Of a stretch of 45,872 nucleotides of DNA, positions 26,328-34,532 are shown piece after piece (the first letter of the stretch is position 1; every line of letters starts with the position of its first letter). The notes under the pieces were generated by a model. That model was not told the origin of the DNA. It searched no databases and saw only the letters and a program-made list of their open reading frames with translations. Origin of the DNA: Hydrotalea sp. (GTDB taxonomy: Bacteria > Pseudomonadota > Alphaproteobacteria > JASGCL01); contig JASGCL010000006.1 of the NCBI GenBank assembly GCA_030054115.1, forward strand, positions 6,165 to 52,036, read 5' to 3'. Made by a program: the position numbers and the translations under genes.

Positions 26328-26363
26328 GTATGTTTGGTGACCATCGTGTTTTTTAAAACATAC
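26328..26363. promoter_or_regulatory. Inverted repeat GTATGTTT/AAACATAC upstream of the agmatinase-family gene
   Basis: An 8-bp inverted repeat with a 20-base gap ends 34 bp before the start at 26398. Its left arm overlaps an ATGTTTG direct repeat at an 11-bp period. The site could be an operator or a transcript leader structure; no regulator is identified. Confidence 0.35.
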
Positions 26364-26397
26364 CAAGAACAGTAAAATAAAAAATAATTTATCCCCA

Positions 26398-27435
26398 ATG
26401 AAAAAAGATTATCGCTTCCCACGCAAGCCATTGCGCCCCAGCAACCAACCGGCCGAATTGGAAATGCCAAATGGCACGGGCGGCGGCGGCGACCAGGCGT
26501 TTCGCGCAACCGAAAACCTCGGCCGTAATTTTGAACAAACCTGGGCTGGCGCATTATCATTTTGCCGTCGCCGTTACAGCCGCGATTTAACCGGCGTTGA
26601 CGTGGCGGTGTCGGGCGTGCCGATTGATTTGGCCGTGACCTATCGCCCGGGCACGCGTTTGGGGCCGCGCGGCGTGCGGGCGGCGTCGGTGCAACTTTCA
26701 GAACTTGACGCTCACCCGTTTCGCTTCGACCCGTTTTCGCACCTGAATGTTGTCGATTACGGCGATTGCGAATTGGTGTTCGACCACCCCGAAACCATTC
26801 CCGATTCTATCGAAGACCATATTTTTAAAATCATCAGCCAGGGGGTGAAATCGGCGACCATCGGCGGCGATCATTTCATCACCTACCCCATTTTACGCGC
26901 CCACCATCGGGTGCATGGCGCGGTGGCGTTGTTGCATTTTGACGCCCACCCCGATACCTGGCCCGACGACGGCACGCAAATGAACCACGGCACCATGTTT
27001 GCCCGCGCGGTTAAGGATAAATTAATTATCCCCGAAAAATCGTTGCAGGTGGGGATTCGCACCGTCGCCCCCGATGTCGGGGTTAATGTTATCACCGCCG
27101 ACGACGTGCATGACATCGGGGTTAAGGGCGTGCTGACCGCGATTGCGAAAACCATCGGCAACACGCCATGTTATTTAACATTCGATATCGATTGCCTGGA
27201 CCCCAGCCACGCCCCCGGCACTGGCACGCCGGTCGCGGGCGGGTTAACATCGCGCGAGGCATTAAAAATCATTCGCGGCTTAAACGACATCGACGGGTTG
27301 AACATCGTCGGTTGTGATTTGGTCGAGGTGTCGCCGCCGTTCGACGTATCGGAAATCACCGCCCTGGCCGGGGCGCATGTTCTGCACGATATTTTGTGCC
27401 ACTGGGCCCTTAAGAAAACGGACGAGAAGAAATAA
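26398..27435 (+). CDS. speB: Agmatinase/arginase (ureohydrolase) family enzyme
   Basis: A manganese ureohydrolase, most likely agmatinase, which splits agmatine to putrescine and urea; guanidinobutyrase or similar activity is possible. The 345-residue protein shows all three metal-binding signatures: TIGGDHFITYPILRAHH (about 160-176), LLHFDAHPDTWPDDG (about 180-194) and YLTFDIDCLDPSHAPGTGTP (about 259-278). A polar N-terminal extension of about 50 residues precedes the domain. No arginine decarboxylase gene is near. The stop codon lies within a bidirectional terminator hairpin shared with the methyltransferase gene. Confidence 0.85.
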   Translation: MKKDYRFPRKPLRPSNQPAELEMPNGTGGGGDQAFRATENLGRNFEQTWAGALSFCRRRYSRDLTGVDVAVSGVPIDLAVTYRPGTRLGPRGVRAASVQLSELDAHPFRFDPFSHLNVVDYGDCELVFDHPETIPDSIEDHIFKIISQGVKSATIGGDHFITYPILRAHHRVHGAVALLHFDAHPDTWPDDGTQMNHGTMFARAVKDKLIIPEKSLQVGIRTVAPDVGVNVITADDVHDIGVKGVLTAIAKTIGNTPCYLTFDIDCLDPSHAPGTGTPVAGGLTSREALKIIRGLNDIDGLNIVGCDLVEVSPPFDVSEITALAGAHVLHDILCHWALKKTDEKK

Positions 27436-27450
27436 GTTTACTTATTTTTT
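27430..27450. terminator. Bidirectional terminator between two convergent genes
   Basis: AAATAAG-TTTA-CTTATTT (27430-27447) is a perfect 7-bp stem with a four-base loop, followed by T residues on the plus strand and preceded by A residues. It overlaps both convergent stop codons. The stem is all A:T except one G:C pair, so strength is uncertain. Confidence 0.5.
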
Positions 27451-28685
27451 AATTCGTCATCAAACTTTTTAATAAGATTAAAGACCTCGTCAATATCACC
27501 TGTCGCCACCCATTCATTGGGCGATTCGTAATGGTCGTGTATCATTTTTTCAATGACAGCGTTAAATTTTGTTTGATGGGTTTTTTCTAACCTATAACCT
27601 CTTTTGGGGTCGGATGTTTGGTAATTGTTTAGCCGCGCTTCGGGGTTTCTGGCAATACCGACCTTTAATTGTTTTCTAAATGCCTTGTTAGAGATAATAT
27701 AAATATAACCATCGTTAAGCGATATACTATCGCCGTCGTCGGTTCTTTTGGGTGGGGTCGTGCTGTAATGAATTTCTTTATCCCAACTTATAATATCATG
27801 TTTTTCTTTGCCCAATCTTTCTTTTACCAATTCATAGGCCTTAACGCTGACATCAATCCCGACCCATTTACGACCTAGCCTTTCGGCCGCCACACAAGCC
27901 GTGGCGCAACCACAAAATGGGTCAAGCACCATGTCGCCCTCTTTGCTACTGGCCTTTATTAATCTTTCTAACAAGGCCAGTGGTTTTTGCGTGGGGTAGC
28001 CTGTATGTTCTTTTGCCATGGAATTAAATTTTACATCCCACACGTCGGATGGCACTTTACCCAAAGGCATTTCTTTGCCTTTCTGTCCGCCTTTTGTATA
28101 ACGCCATTCAGTCATTTTAGACTTAAATGGTTCTAAAATTTTTTCTATATTAAAAAAATAATTTTCAGTTTTGCTATACCAAAAGATAATATCATGCTTC
28201 TTGCCAAAATTATTTTTTCCCCTCGCGCCCTGGTCATAATGCCAAATGATTTCATTCCTAAAATTCTTTTCACCAAAAATGCAATCCATCACCAATTTTA
28301 AATAATGGCTCATGGTCGGGTCGCAGTGCAAATAAACACTGCCAGTATTTTTTAATATTCGCCCTATTTCTATCAGCCTAATGGCCATATAAACGCAATA
28401 ACAATAATTATATTGGTTGCTAAAATCTTTTATGCCTTTTAACAATGAATGGAGTTCGTAATTATCGGCTTCAATTTCTTTTACCCATTCGTCTTTAATA
28501 TCCTCTTCCCTAAATATATCGCTGAATTCCGCGCCCTCGGCACTGCTACCAATCGGCGCGGTAAAAACTTTCTTTTTATTAAATGGCGGGTCTAGATAAA
28601 TTAAATCTATCGAATCGGAATTGATACCGCGCAAAACATCTATATTATCGCGACAATAAATCGTGCGATTTTTTATATTAACCAT
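27438..28685 (-). CDS. DNA methyltransferase (beta-class, DPPF) fused to a GIY-YIG/T5orf172-like domain
   Basis: A 415-residue fusion. Residues 1 to about 295 are an N6-adenine/N4-cytosine DNA methyltransferase of the beta arrangement: catalytic motif IV LIYLDPPFNKKK (28-39) comes first, and the SAM-binding motif DMVLDPFCGCATACVAAERL (251-270) comes late, with TGYPTQKPLALLERLIKA in between. Residues 326 to about 395 look like a T5orf172/Mug113-type GIY-YIG domain: GYIYIISN, then LKVGIARNPEARLNNYQ, and an EKMIHDHYE segment, so Tyr, Arg and Glu positions of that fold appear kept. The DNA is visibly more AT-rich than its neighbours, suggesting transfer. No restriction or specificity subunit is adjacent. 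The target sequence is unknown. Confidence 0.85.
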   Translation of the reverse strand: MVNIKNRTIYCRDNIDVLRGINSDSIDLIYLDPPFNKKKVFTAPIGSSAEGAEFSDIFREEDIKDEWVKEIEADNYELHSLLKGIKDFSNQYNYCYCVYMAIRLIEIGRILKNTGSVYLHCDPTMSHYLKLVMDCIFGEKNFRNEIIWHYDQGARGKNNFGKKHDIIFWYSKTENYFFNIEKILEPFKSKMTEWRYTKGGQKGKEMPLGKVPSDVWDVKFNSMAKEHTGYPTQKPLALLERLIKASSKEGDMVLDPFCGCATACVAAERLGRKWVGIDVSVKAYELVKERLGKEKHDIISWDKEIHYSTTPPKRTDDGDSISLNDGYIYIISNKAFRKQLKVGIARNPEARLNNYQTSDPKRGYRLEKTHQTKFNAVIEKMIHDHYESPNEWVATGDIDEVFNLIKKFDDELKNK

Positions 28686-28770
28686 GGCTGGTTTTTAAAC
28701 AATTTGCATCGTCATCGCAAGCGGTAAGAAATAATGAAAATTTTTCTGCAACCAAAAAATAAATTGCCCC

Positions 28771-29172
28771 CTATTGCACGGGCGAGCAAATCTCCACCAA
28801 GAAACCATTATTGTCGAGCACGTAAGCCACCACCTGACCCCAGGGTTTGGCGGCGGGTTTTTTTACCGCCCGCGCCCCATGGCGCAATGCCGCTTCATAT
28901 TGCACATCAACATTATCGGTGACGAAGGCAATTTCCGCGCCGGCCGGTGTGGCGGTGGTGCCGTCTTTTGGTAATCGGTTATTCAGGGTGGTCATGCCAT
29001 TGCTGTCGCGCAATTGCTCGCTGGCGAAGGCCAAAATCGTTTCGCCGGTTTTTAATTCGCCGTAATCGCCGCTGTCATGCAAAAATTGTTGTTGCAGGCC
29101 AAAGGCCTTTTCATAAAACGCCAAGGTCTCCGCTACATTGGGCACGTAAATAATAACATAACCCAACTTCAT
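28771..29172 (-). CDS. VOC (glyoxalase/bleomycin-resistance) superfamily protein
   Basis: A 133-residue protein of the vicinal oxygen chelate superfamily. It begins MKLGYVIIYVPNVAETLAFY, a typical first beta-alpha-beta module, and ends with a second module, WGQVVAYVLDNNGFLVEICS, whose Glu is a usual metal ligand. The family includes glyoxalase I, dioxygenases and antibiotic-binding proteins, and the substrate cannot be chosen from sequence. It follows ctaD by 18 bp on the same strand, so it may be co-transcribed with the oxidase genes, but no functional link is known. Confidence 0.85.
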   Translation of the reverse strand: MKLGYVIIYVPNVAETLAFYEKAFGLQQQFLHDSGDYGELKTGETILAFASEQLRDSNGMTTLNNRLPKDGTTATPAGAEIAFVTDNVDVQYEAALRHGARAVKKPAAKPWGQVVAYVLDNNGFLVEICSPVQ

Positions 29173-29190
29173 CTTTATGCCTTATTCCCC

Positions 29191-30837
<1,647 letters not shown>

Positions 30838-30883
30838 TTAGATGTAATTGTATTTGCTGGCAAGTTGTTTCTGATGATACCCA

Positions 30884-31756
30884 CTAGCTGGCTTTTTTAT
30901 TGTTGTTGGCGTCTGGTGCCGCCGGTGCGCCGCTTTGTGATTTTAACCAATCTTGGAATTCGCTGTCGCTGACGACATGGATTTCAATCGGCATATAGGC
31001 ATGGTTTGCGCCGCATAATTCGGTGCAAAACCCGTAATAGATGCCGGGTTGCGTTGCATTGACCCATGTTTCATTGTTGCGGCCGGGCACGGCGTCCATC
31101 TTCAACCCCAGCGGCAGAACCGAAAAACTATGCATCACATCTTGCGACGTCAATATCATCTTAACCCGTTTGTTGACCGGAATATAAAGTGCTTTATCAA
31201 CCTTTAACTTATAGAGGCTTTTTTGGTCGTCGGGCAATGAATCCTCAGGCGCGATAATCGAATCATATTTCACCGGATTGCCGTCTTCGCCGCCGTAATC
31301 TTTCACATCGGCATATTCGTAAGACCAATACCATTGGTGGCCGGTGATTTTTACCGTCATGTCTGACTTGCCAGTGGATTCCATGAAATACAAAATTTTA
31401 ATCGACGGAATAAACATCAAACCCAAAATCAACAATGGCACCGCGGTCCAAACAATTTCCAGCGGTGTGTTATGGGCAATTTTTGACGGCACCGGATTTT
31501 TCTTTTCCGAAAAACGAAAGATAATAATAAACAGCAACACCAGCACAAACAAACAAATAAAGACGATAACCGGCATCAACACCCAATTGTGAAACCATTG
31601 CACCTGCTCCGCCACCTGCGACGCGGCACCGCCCATGTTCATTTGCCACGGGCTGGCGTTACCCCATTGGTTGCCGGCGTCCTGGGCCATGGCCGGTTGG
31701 GCGATGATACCCAACAAACCAGCTAGTGATAAAAGGGCGAAAAAAATCTTACGCAT
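30884..31756 (-). CDS. ctaC: Cytochrome c oxidase subunit II
   Basis: Carries the CuA centre that takes electrons from cytochrome c. The 290-residue protein has a signal peptide (MRKIFFALLSLAGLLGIIAQ, ending near AMAQDAG), two membrane helices (about residues 55-80 and 100-120), and a periplasmic cupredoxin domain. The CuA motif is complete in GFCTELCGANHAYMPIEI, with the earlier ligand in DVMHSFSVLPLGLKMD and the aromatic patch GHQWYWSYEYAD for electron entry. The C-terminus is a short Ala/Asn/Lys tail. It lies directly upstream of ctaD. Confidence 0.96.
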   Translation of the reverse strand: MRKIFFALLSLAGLLGIIAQPAMAQDAGNQWGNASPWQMNMGGAASQVAEQVQWFHNWVLMPVIVFICLFVLVLLFIIIFRFSEKKNPVPSKIAHNTPLEIVWTAVPLLILGLMFIPSIKILYFMESTGKSDMTVKITGHQWYWSYEYADVKDYGGEDGNPVKYDSIIAPEDSLPDDQKSLYKLKVDKALYIPVNKRVKMILTSQDVMHSFSVLPLGLKMDAVPGRNNETWVNATQPGIYYGFCTELCGANHAYMPIEIHVVSDSEFQDWLKSQSGAPAAPDANNNKKAS

Positions 31757-31972
31757 GATAAGGTTGCTATCCAGTTATTATTTTTCTGTTACTATTTATT
31801 AAGTTGAAACGCAATAGGCGGCTTGTAGCGTATTTTATGCCGACGCGCAATAGGGTTTTTTGCGTCACGATTTTATTTACCTGAAGCATTCTGATGTGGC
31901 GCGAGGAGGCTCAGCCCTGCTATTGATTTTTTTACAATTATCCGCTATAGGAGAATAAGAATAAAAAATCGC

Positions 31973-32362
31973 ATGTTTACTGAATTGGTTGCCATCCTCG
32001 CCCTGTTGCAATTTTTTGGCTTTGGCCTGATGGTTGGTCGCACGCGCCGCAAAACCGGCGTTAAGGCACCGGCCACCACCGGCAACCCGATGTTTGAACG
32101 TGCCTTTCGCGTCCAGATGAATACCATGGAACTGCTGGTTATGTTCCTGCCGGCCTTGTTCTTGGCGGTGCATTATTGGTCAGATAGTTTGGTTGCGGTG
32201 CTGGGGGCGGTTTATATTCTGGGGCGTCATATTTATTGGCGCGATTACATCACCAACCCGGCGACGCGGCACCTTGGGTTTGCTTTGTCGGCATTGCCCA
32301 TTCTTATCTTGCTGGCCCTGGGCTTGATTGGCGCGGTTATGTCCTTGGTCGGCGCAATTTAA
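31973..32362 (+). CDS. MAPEG family membrane protein
   Basis: A 129-residue integral membrane protein of the MAPEG family (membrane-associated proteins in eicosanoid and glutathione metabolism). It has four hydrophobic segments. The conserved MAPEG loop appears as FERAFRVQMNTMELLVMFLP, with the Arg...Asn-x-x-Glu pattern. Length is typical. Bacterial members may have glutathione transferase-like activity, but this is not provable here. The upstream gap (31757-31972) holds a GACGC/GCGTC inverted repeat and no gene. The stop codon lies within the left copy of a 12-bp direct repeat that bounds an intergenic element. Confidence 0.85.
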   Translation: MFTELVAILALLQFFGFGLMVGRTRRKTGVKAPATTGNPMFERAFRVQMNTMELLVMFLPALFLAVHYWSDSLVAVLGAVYILGRHIYWRDYITNPATRHLGFALSALPILILLALGLIGAVMSLVGAI

Positions 32363-32371
32363 CTGATAAAA

Positions 32372-32388
32372 AAATCACTCCGTGATTT
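32372..32388 (+). terminator. Hairpin after the MAPEG gene
   Basis: AAATCAC-TCC-GTGATTT has a perfect 7-bp stem with a three-base loop. It is followed by GTTCATGAAGCAAGC and a six-T run at 32404-32409. It has the same design as the hairpins at 33157, 35236 and 35334. Confidence 0.5.
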
Positions 32389-32425
32389 GTTCATGAAGCA
32401 AGCTTTTTTATATTATTCGTGCGAA

Positions 32426-32453
32426 CCGCACTCACTTAACGAAGCGATAGGGC
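32426..32453 (+). repeat. Degenerate GCCCT...AGGGC unit in the loop of an inverted repeat
   Basis: ACTCACTTAACGAAGCGATAG then GGC aligns to the family at 35370-35395 but has lost the left GCCCT arm. It sits between the two arms of the TTCGTGCGAA inverted repeat. In the copy near 45731 the same arms are only five bases apart, which suggests that the unit inserted into the loop. Confidence 0.6.
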
Positions 32454-32478
32454 AAATTTATTGCATTCGCACGAATTC

Positions 32479-32506
32479 AAGCACCAGACTTCACTTGCTT
32501 CTATAT
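32479..32506 (+). repeat. 28-bp intergenic repeat unit (plus orientation)
   Basis: This 28-bp sequence, beginning AAGCACCAGACTTCAC, is the exact reverse complement of 33089-33116. Nineteen bases of it also occur, in the reverse orientation, at 45701-45719. It forms an imperfect hairpin through AAGCA and TGCTT. Confidence 0.9.
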
Positions 32507-32648
32507 AATTTAACTGATGAAAAATTCCGCCATGTCTTACTTGCTTTAAACGCGGCGACATTTTTCATTTGCTTTTTGTTGGCGTTTTTGCTTAAAGGGT
32601 TTTAATAAGAAATAACAAAAGAATTTTTAAAAAATTAAGGTTACCATC

Positions 32649-33035
32649 ATGCGTTCCGGCATTCACCCCGAATATCACGAAATCGTTATCGAAACCACCA
32701 ATGGTGGGGCATATACCACCCGTTCGACATGGGGTAAGGCCGGCGAAAAAATGAAATTGGAAATCGACCCCGACACCCACCCCGCCTGGACCGGCGGTAT
32801 TCAAAAAGTGTTAGAGGGCGGCCAGGTCGCCCGTTTTGGTCGCCGTTTCCAAGGCAAAACCTTCACGGCAAAGGCATCTGCGCCAGCCGCCGCCAAACCA
32901 GCGGTTGCCAAGGCAAAACCCGCGGCACCGGCGGTGAAAAAGCCCGAAGTTAAAAAAGCCGCGGAAAAACCCGCCGCTGATACCGCCGCCGCGCCAGCGG
33001 CTGATGCCGCACCCAACGCACCCAAGGCCGAATAA
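32649..33035 (+). CDS. rpmE: 50S ribosomal protein L31 with long Ala/Pro/Lys tail
   Basis: Large-subunit protein at the subunit interface (central protuberance bridge). Residues 1-74 are L31 of the zinc-free alphaproteobacterial type: MRSGIHPEYHEIVIETTNGG, then TTRSTWGKAGE and DPDTHPAWTGG, with no CxxC pairs. After about residue 74 there is a tail of some 54 residues made of Ala, Pro, Lys, Val and Glu (for example KAKPAAPAVKKPEVKKAAEK), so the protein has 128 residues against the usual 75 or so. The tail resembles histone H1-like or Alba-type disordered basic tails. A TAAGG sequence lies eight bases before the ATG. Inverted copies of an intergenic repeat flank the gene. Confidence 0.92.
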   Translation: MRSGIHPEYHEIVIETTNGGAYTTRSTWGKAGEKMKLEIDPDTHPAWTGGIQKVLEGGQVARFGRRFQGKTFTAKASAPAAAKPAVAKAKPAAPAVKKPEVKKAAEKPAADTAAAPAADAAPNAPKAE

Positions 33036-33039
33036 AATT

Positions 33040-33069
33040 GCCACGCTCATGTAGCGTCAGCGATAGGGC
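33040..33069 (+). repeat. Degenerate GCCCT...AGGGC-type unit after rpmE
   Basis: GCCACGCTCATGTAGCGTCA followed by GCGATAGGGC keeps the right half of the family unit (AGCGATAGGGCGA) with a diverged left arm. It starts five bases after the L31 stop codon. Confidence 0.6.
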
Positions 33070-33088
33070 GATTCAAATTGAGCGTAAC

Positions 33089-33116
33089 ATATAGAAGCAA
33101 GTGAAGTCTGGTGCTT
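33089..33116 (-). repeat. 28-bp intergenic repeat unit (minus orientation)
   Basis: Exact reverse complement of 32479-32506. It is followed by CACACAAATAATATAAAG, the degraded counterpart of the CTTTTTTATATTATTCGTGC segment in the other copy, so the whole element is inverted relative to the one before rpmE. Confidence 0.9.
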
Positions 33117-33149
33117 CTATTCACACAAATAATATAAAGCAAACATGTT

Positions 33150-33203
33150 CATGAACAAATCGCGGCGCGATTTTTTCATCAAATAAATTGTTGCCCTCAA
33201 GTA
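33150..33203 (+). repeat. 54-bp exact repeat, copy 1 (between rpmE and cobU)
   Basis: These 54 bases are identical to 35327-35380. They contain the terminator-like hairpin (33157-33176) and the first 11 bases of a GCCCT-type unit. Both copies lie between convergent genes and end near the stop codon of the minus-strand gene. Confidence 0.92.
33157..33176 (+). terminator. Intrinsic terminator after rpmE
   Basis: AAATCGC-GGC-GCGATTT with TTT following: a 7-bp stem, three-base loop and a total run of six T residues. It can work in both directions, between the convergent rpmE and cobU-like genes. Confidence 0.7.
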
Positions 33204-33219
33204 GCGTTAGCGATAGGGC
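33193..33219 (+). repeat. GCCCT...AGGGC intergenic repeat unit next to the cobU-like stop
   Basis: GCCCTCAAGTAGCGTTAGCG then ATAGGGC. It is one base longer than the units at 110-205 and is followed by GAATTTATTGCC, a flank shared with the copies near 32453 and 35395. It ends 14 bases before the cobU-like stop. Confidence 0.85.
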
Positions 33220-33233
33220 GAATTTATTGCCCG

Positions 33234-33758
33234 CTATTTAATCCTATGCGGGATGCCCGCCACCATCAGCTCGACATGGGTTGCGACCCGCGCCACCCGT
33301 TGATGCAATTGCCCAAGTTGCCGGCAAAATGCGCGGGTTTCGGCATCGCCCGCGACCGGTGAAAAATTTATTTCGTCGCTGACCACAATAATTGGGTGGG
33401 TCGCCGCTTCCAAGGCCGCGATTAATTGTTCGATTTCATCGGCAATGTTTTTTTGCGCGTTGATAATATTAAACAACCAAAAGGCCGCACTATCAATAAG
33501 CAAAACACCGGTCGCTGATTTTATAACATCCTGCAGGGCGATTGCTTCCTCGACCATTTGCCAATTTTTGTTGCGGGCGTGGCGTTCGGCGGCATGGGCG
33601 GTTGCCTTTTTTTTCATTTCATCATCTTGCACCACGGCGGTGGCGATGTAGGTTACGGATAGGGCGGGGGTTTTTGCAACCTGCTCCGCCACATCTAACC
33701 CACGCGCCGTCTTGCCCGATGCCTGACCGCCCAAAATGAAATAGAGATTATTTGTCAT
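33234..33758 (-). CDS. cobU: CobU-like adenosylcobinamide kinase / guanylyltransferase
   Basis: CobU phosphorylates adenosylcobinamide and then transfers GMP to it in cobalamin assembly. The 174-residue protein has the family P-loop FILGGQASGKT (residues 7-17), a His/Arg segment ATAHAAERHARNKNW that corresponds to the guanylylated-His region, LLIDSAAFWLFN, and the C-terminal end LHQRVARVATHVELMVAGIP. It is divergent: the usual SNEVG loop reads SDEIN, and the usual DCL motif reads DSA. No other cobalamin gene lies in the window. Activity is therefore uncertain, but the fold assignment is sound. Confidence 0.8.
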   Translation of the reverse strand: MTNNLYFILGGQASGKTARGLDVAEQVAKTPALSVTYIATAVVQDDEMKKKATAHAAERHARNKNWQMVEEAIALQDVIKSATGVLLIDSAAFWLFNIINAQKNIADEIEQLIAALEAATHPIIVVSDEINFSPVAGDAETRAFCRQLGQLHQRVARVATHVELMVAGIPHRIK

Positions 33759-33926
33759 ATCGCCCTTGCTTCTAGCGCGGTTGCGGGAAAGATGGCAAGC
33801 CCGATAGTCGCCCCATTGTTGGCCTGCCCTATTTGTCTTACAACTTAGCTACCGCTGGTCGTATCATTATGCTATATATTGGTGACATAAAAACAATCAC
33901 CACATCATTAAGAAAGAACCAAAAAA

Positions 33927-34523
33927 ATGACATCAACAGCATTGTCGGCTGACGGCCAAAAATTATTATTTACCGAGGCACGAACATTTCACGCTTGGCA
34001 AAAAAAACCGGTGGAGATATCCACCCTACATAAGCTTTATGACCTGATGAAATGGGCGCCAACCTCGCTCAATTCGCAACCGGCGCATTTTGTTTTTTTG
34101 ACGACCGATGCCGCCAAGGCGCGGCTTGTCCCATTTTTGCTGGCCGGGAATGTTGACCAGACCAAGGCCGCACCGGTCACCGTGATTGTTGCCTATGACA
34201 CGCGGTTTCACGAACATTTGCCAAAAACATTTCCCGCCGTGCCAACCATGAAGGACGTTTTTGAAAAAAACCCGGCCGTCGCCGAACAGGCGGCGTTTCG
34301 CAATGGGTCGATGCAGGGCGGTTATTTTATCCTGGCGGCACGCGCCCTGGGGTTAGACACCTGCGGCATGTCGGGGTTTGACAATGCGGCGGTGGATAAG
34401 GAATTTTTCCCCGACGGGCGTTTCAAATCAAACTTCCTGTGCAATATTGGTTATGGCGATGCCGGCAAGTTGCACCCGCGCGGCCACCGCCATGGGTTTG
34501 ACATCGCCTGTAAAATTTTATAA
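33927..34523 (+). CDS. Nitroreductase family protein, RutE-like
   Basis: A 198-residue FMN-dependent oxidoreductase of the nitroreductase fold, closest in outline to RutE (malonic semialdehyde reductase). The N-terminal FMN motif is ARTFHAWQKKPVEIS (about 18-32), followed by YDLMKWAPTSLNSQPAHFVF and the C-terminal stretch AARALGLDTCGMSGFD and NIGYGDAGKLHPRGHR. No other rut gene is nearby, so a role in pyrimidine breakdown is not supported by context. It is followed after nine bases by the nucleotidyltransferase gene. The upstream gap (33759-33926) contains TATGCTATATATTGG, a possible -10 region. Confidence 0.85.
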   Translation: MTSTALSADGQKLLFTEARTFHAWQKKPVEISTLHKLYDLMKWAPTSLNSQPAHFVFLTTDAAKARLVPFLLAGNVDQTKAAPVTVIVAYDTRFHEHLPKTFPAVPTMKDVFEKNPAVAEQAAFRNGSMQGGYFILAARALGLDTCGMSGFDNAAVDKEFFPDGRFKSNFLCNIGYGDAGKLHPRGHRHGFDIACKIL

Positions 34524-34532
34524 TTTTCATTG

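Larger units (their letters stand above)
26084..26397. other. Divergent intergenic region between porin and agmatinase-family gene
   Basis: This 314-bp gap holds no gene. It contains an 8-bp inverted repeat, AATGCGGC/GCCGCATT, at 26247-26275, followed on the plus strand by a T run. It also contains an ATGTTTG direct repeat at an 11-bp period (26319-26336) and an inverted GTATGTTT/AAACATAC pair (26328-26363) just before the agmatinase-family gene. Promoters for both divergent genes must lie here, but I cannot assign them. Confidence 0.6.
32356..32518 (+). mobile_element. Mosaic intergenic element bounded by a 12-bp direct repeat
   Basis: AATTTAACTGAT occurs at 32356-32367 and 32507-32518 and is followed each time by an A run, so the copies flank about 139 bp. 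The left copy includes the MAPEG stop codon. Inside are a terminator-like hairpin (32372-32388), an 11-bp inverted pair ATTCGTGCGAA (32415-32425) and TTCGCACGAAT (32466-32476) that encloses a GCCCT-type unit, and a 28-bp unit (32479-32506) repeated elsewhere. The direct repeat could be a target-site duplication of a non-coding mobile repeat. No transposase is present, so mobility is inference. Confidence 0.55.

Noticed and set aside
31820-31960. Riboswitch upstream of the MAPEG gene
   Set aside because: A GACGC/GCGTC inverted repeat and a GGCTCAGCC element are present, but no known riboswitch core is recognised.
32387-32605. 72-codon open frame between the MAPEG gene and rpmE
   Set aside because: It is made from the intergenic repeat and its direct-repeat flank, has no ribosome-binding site and resembles no protein.
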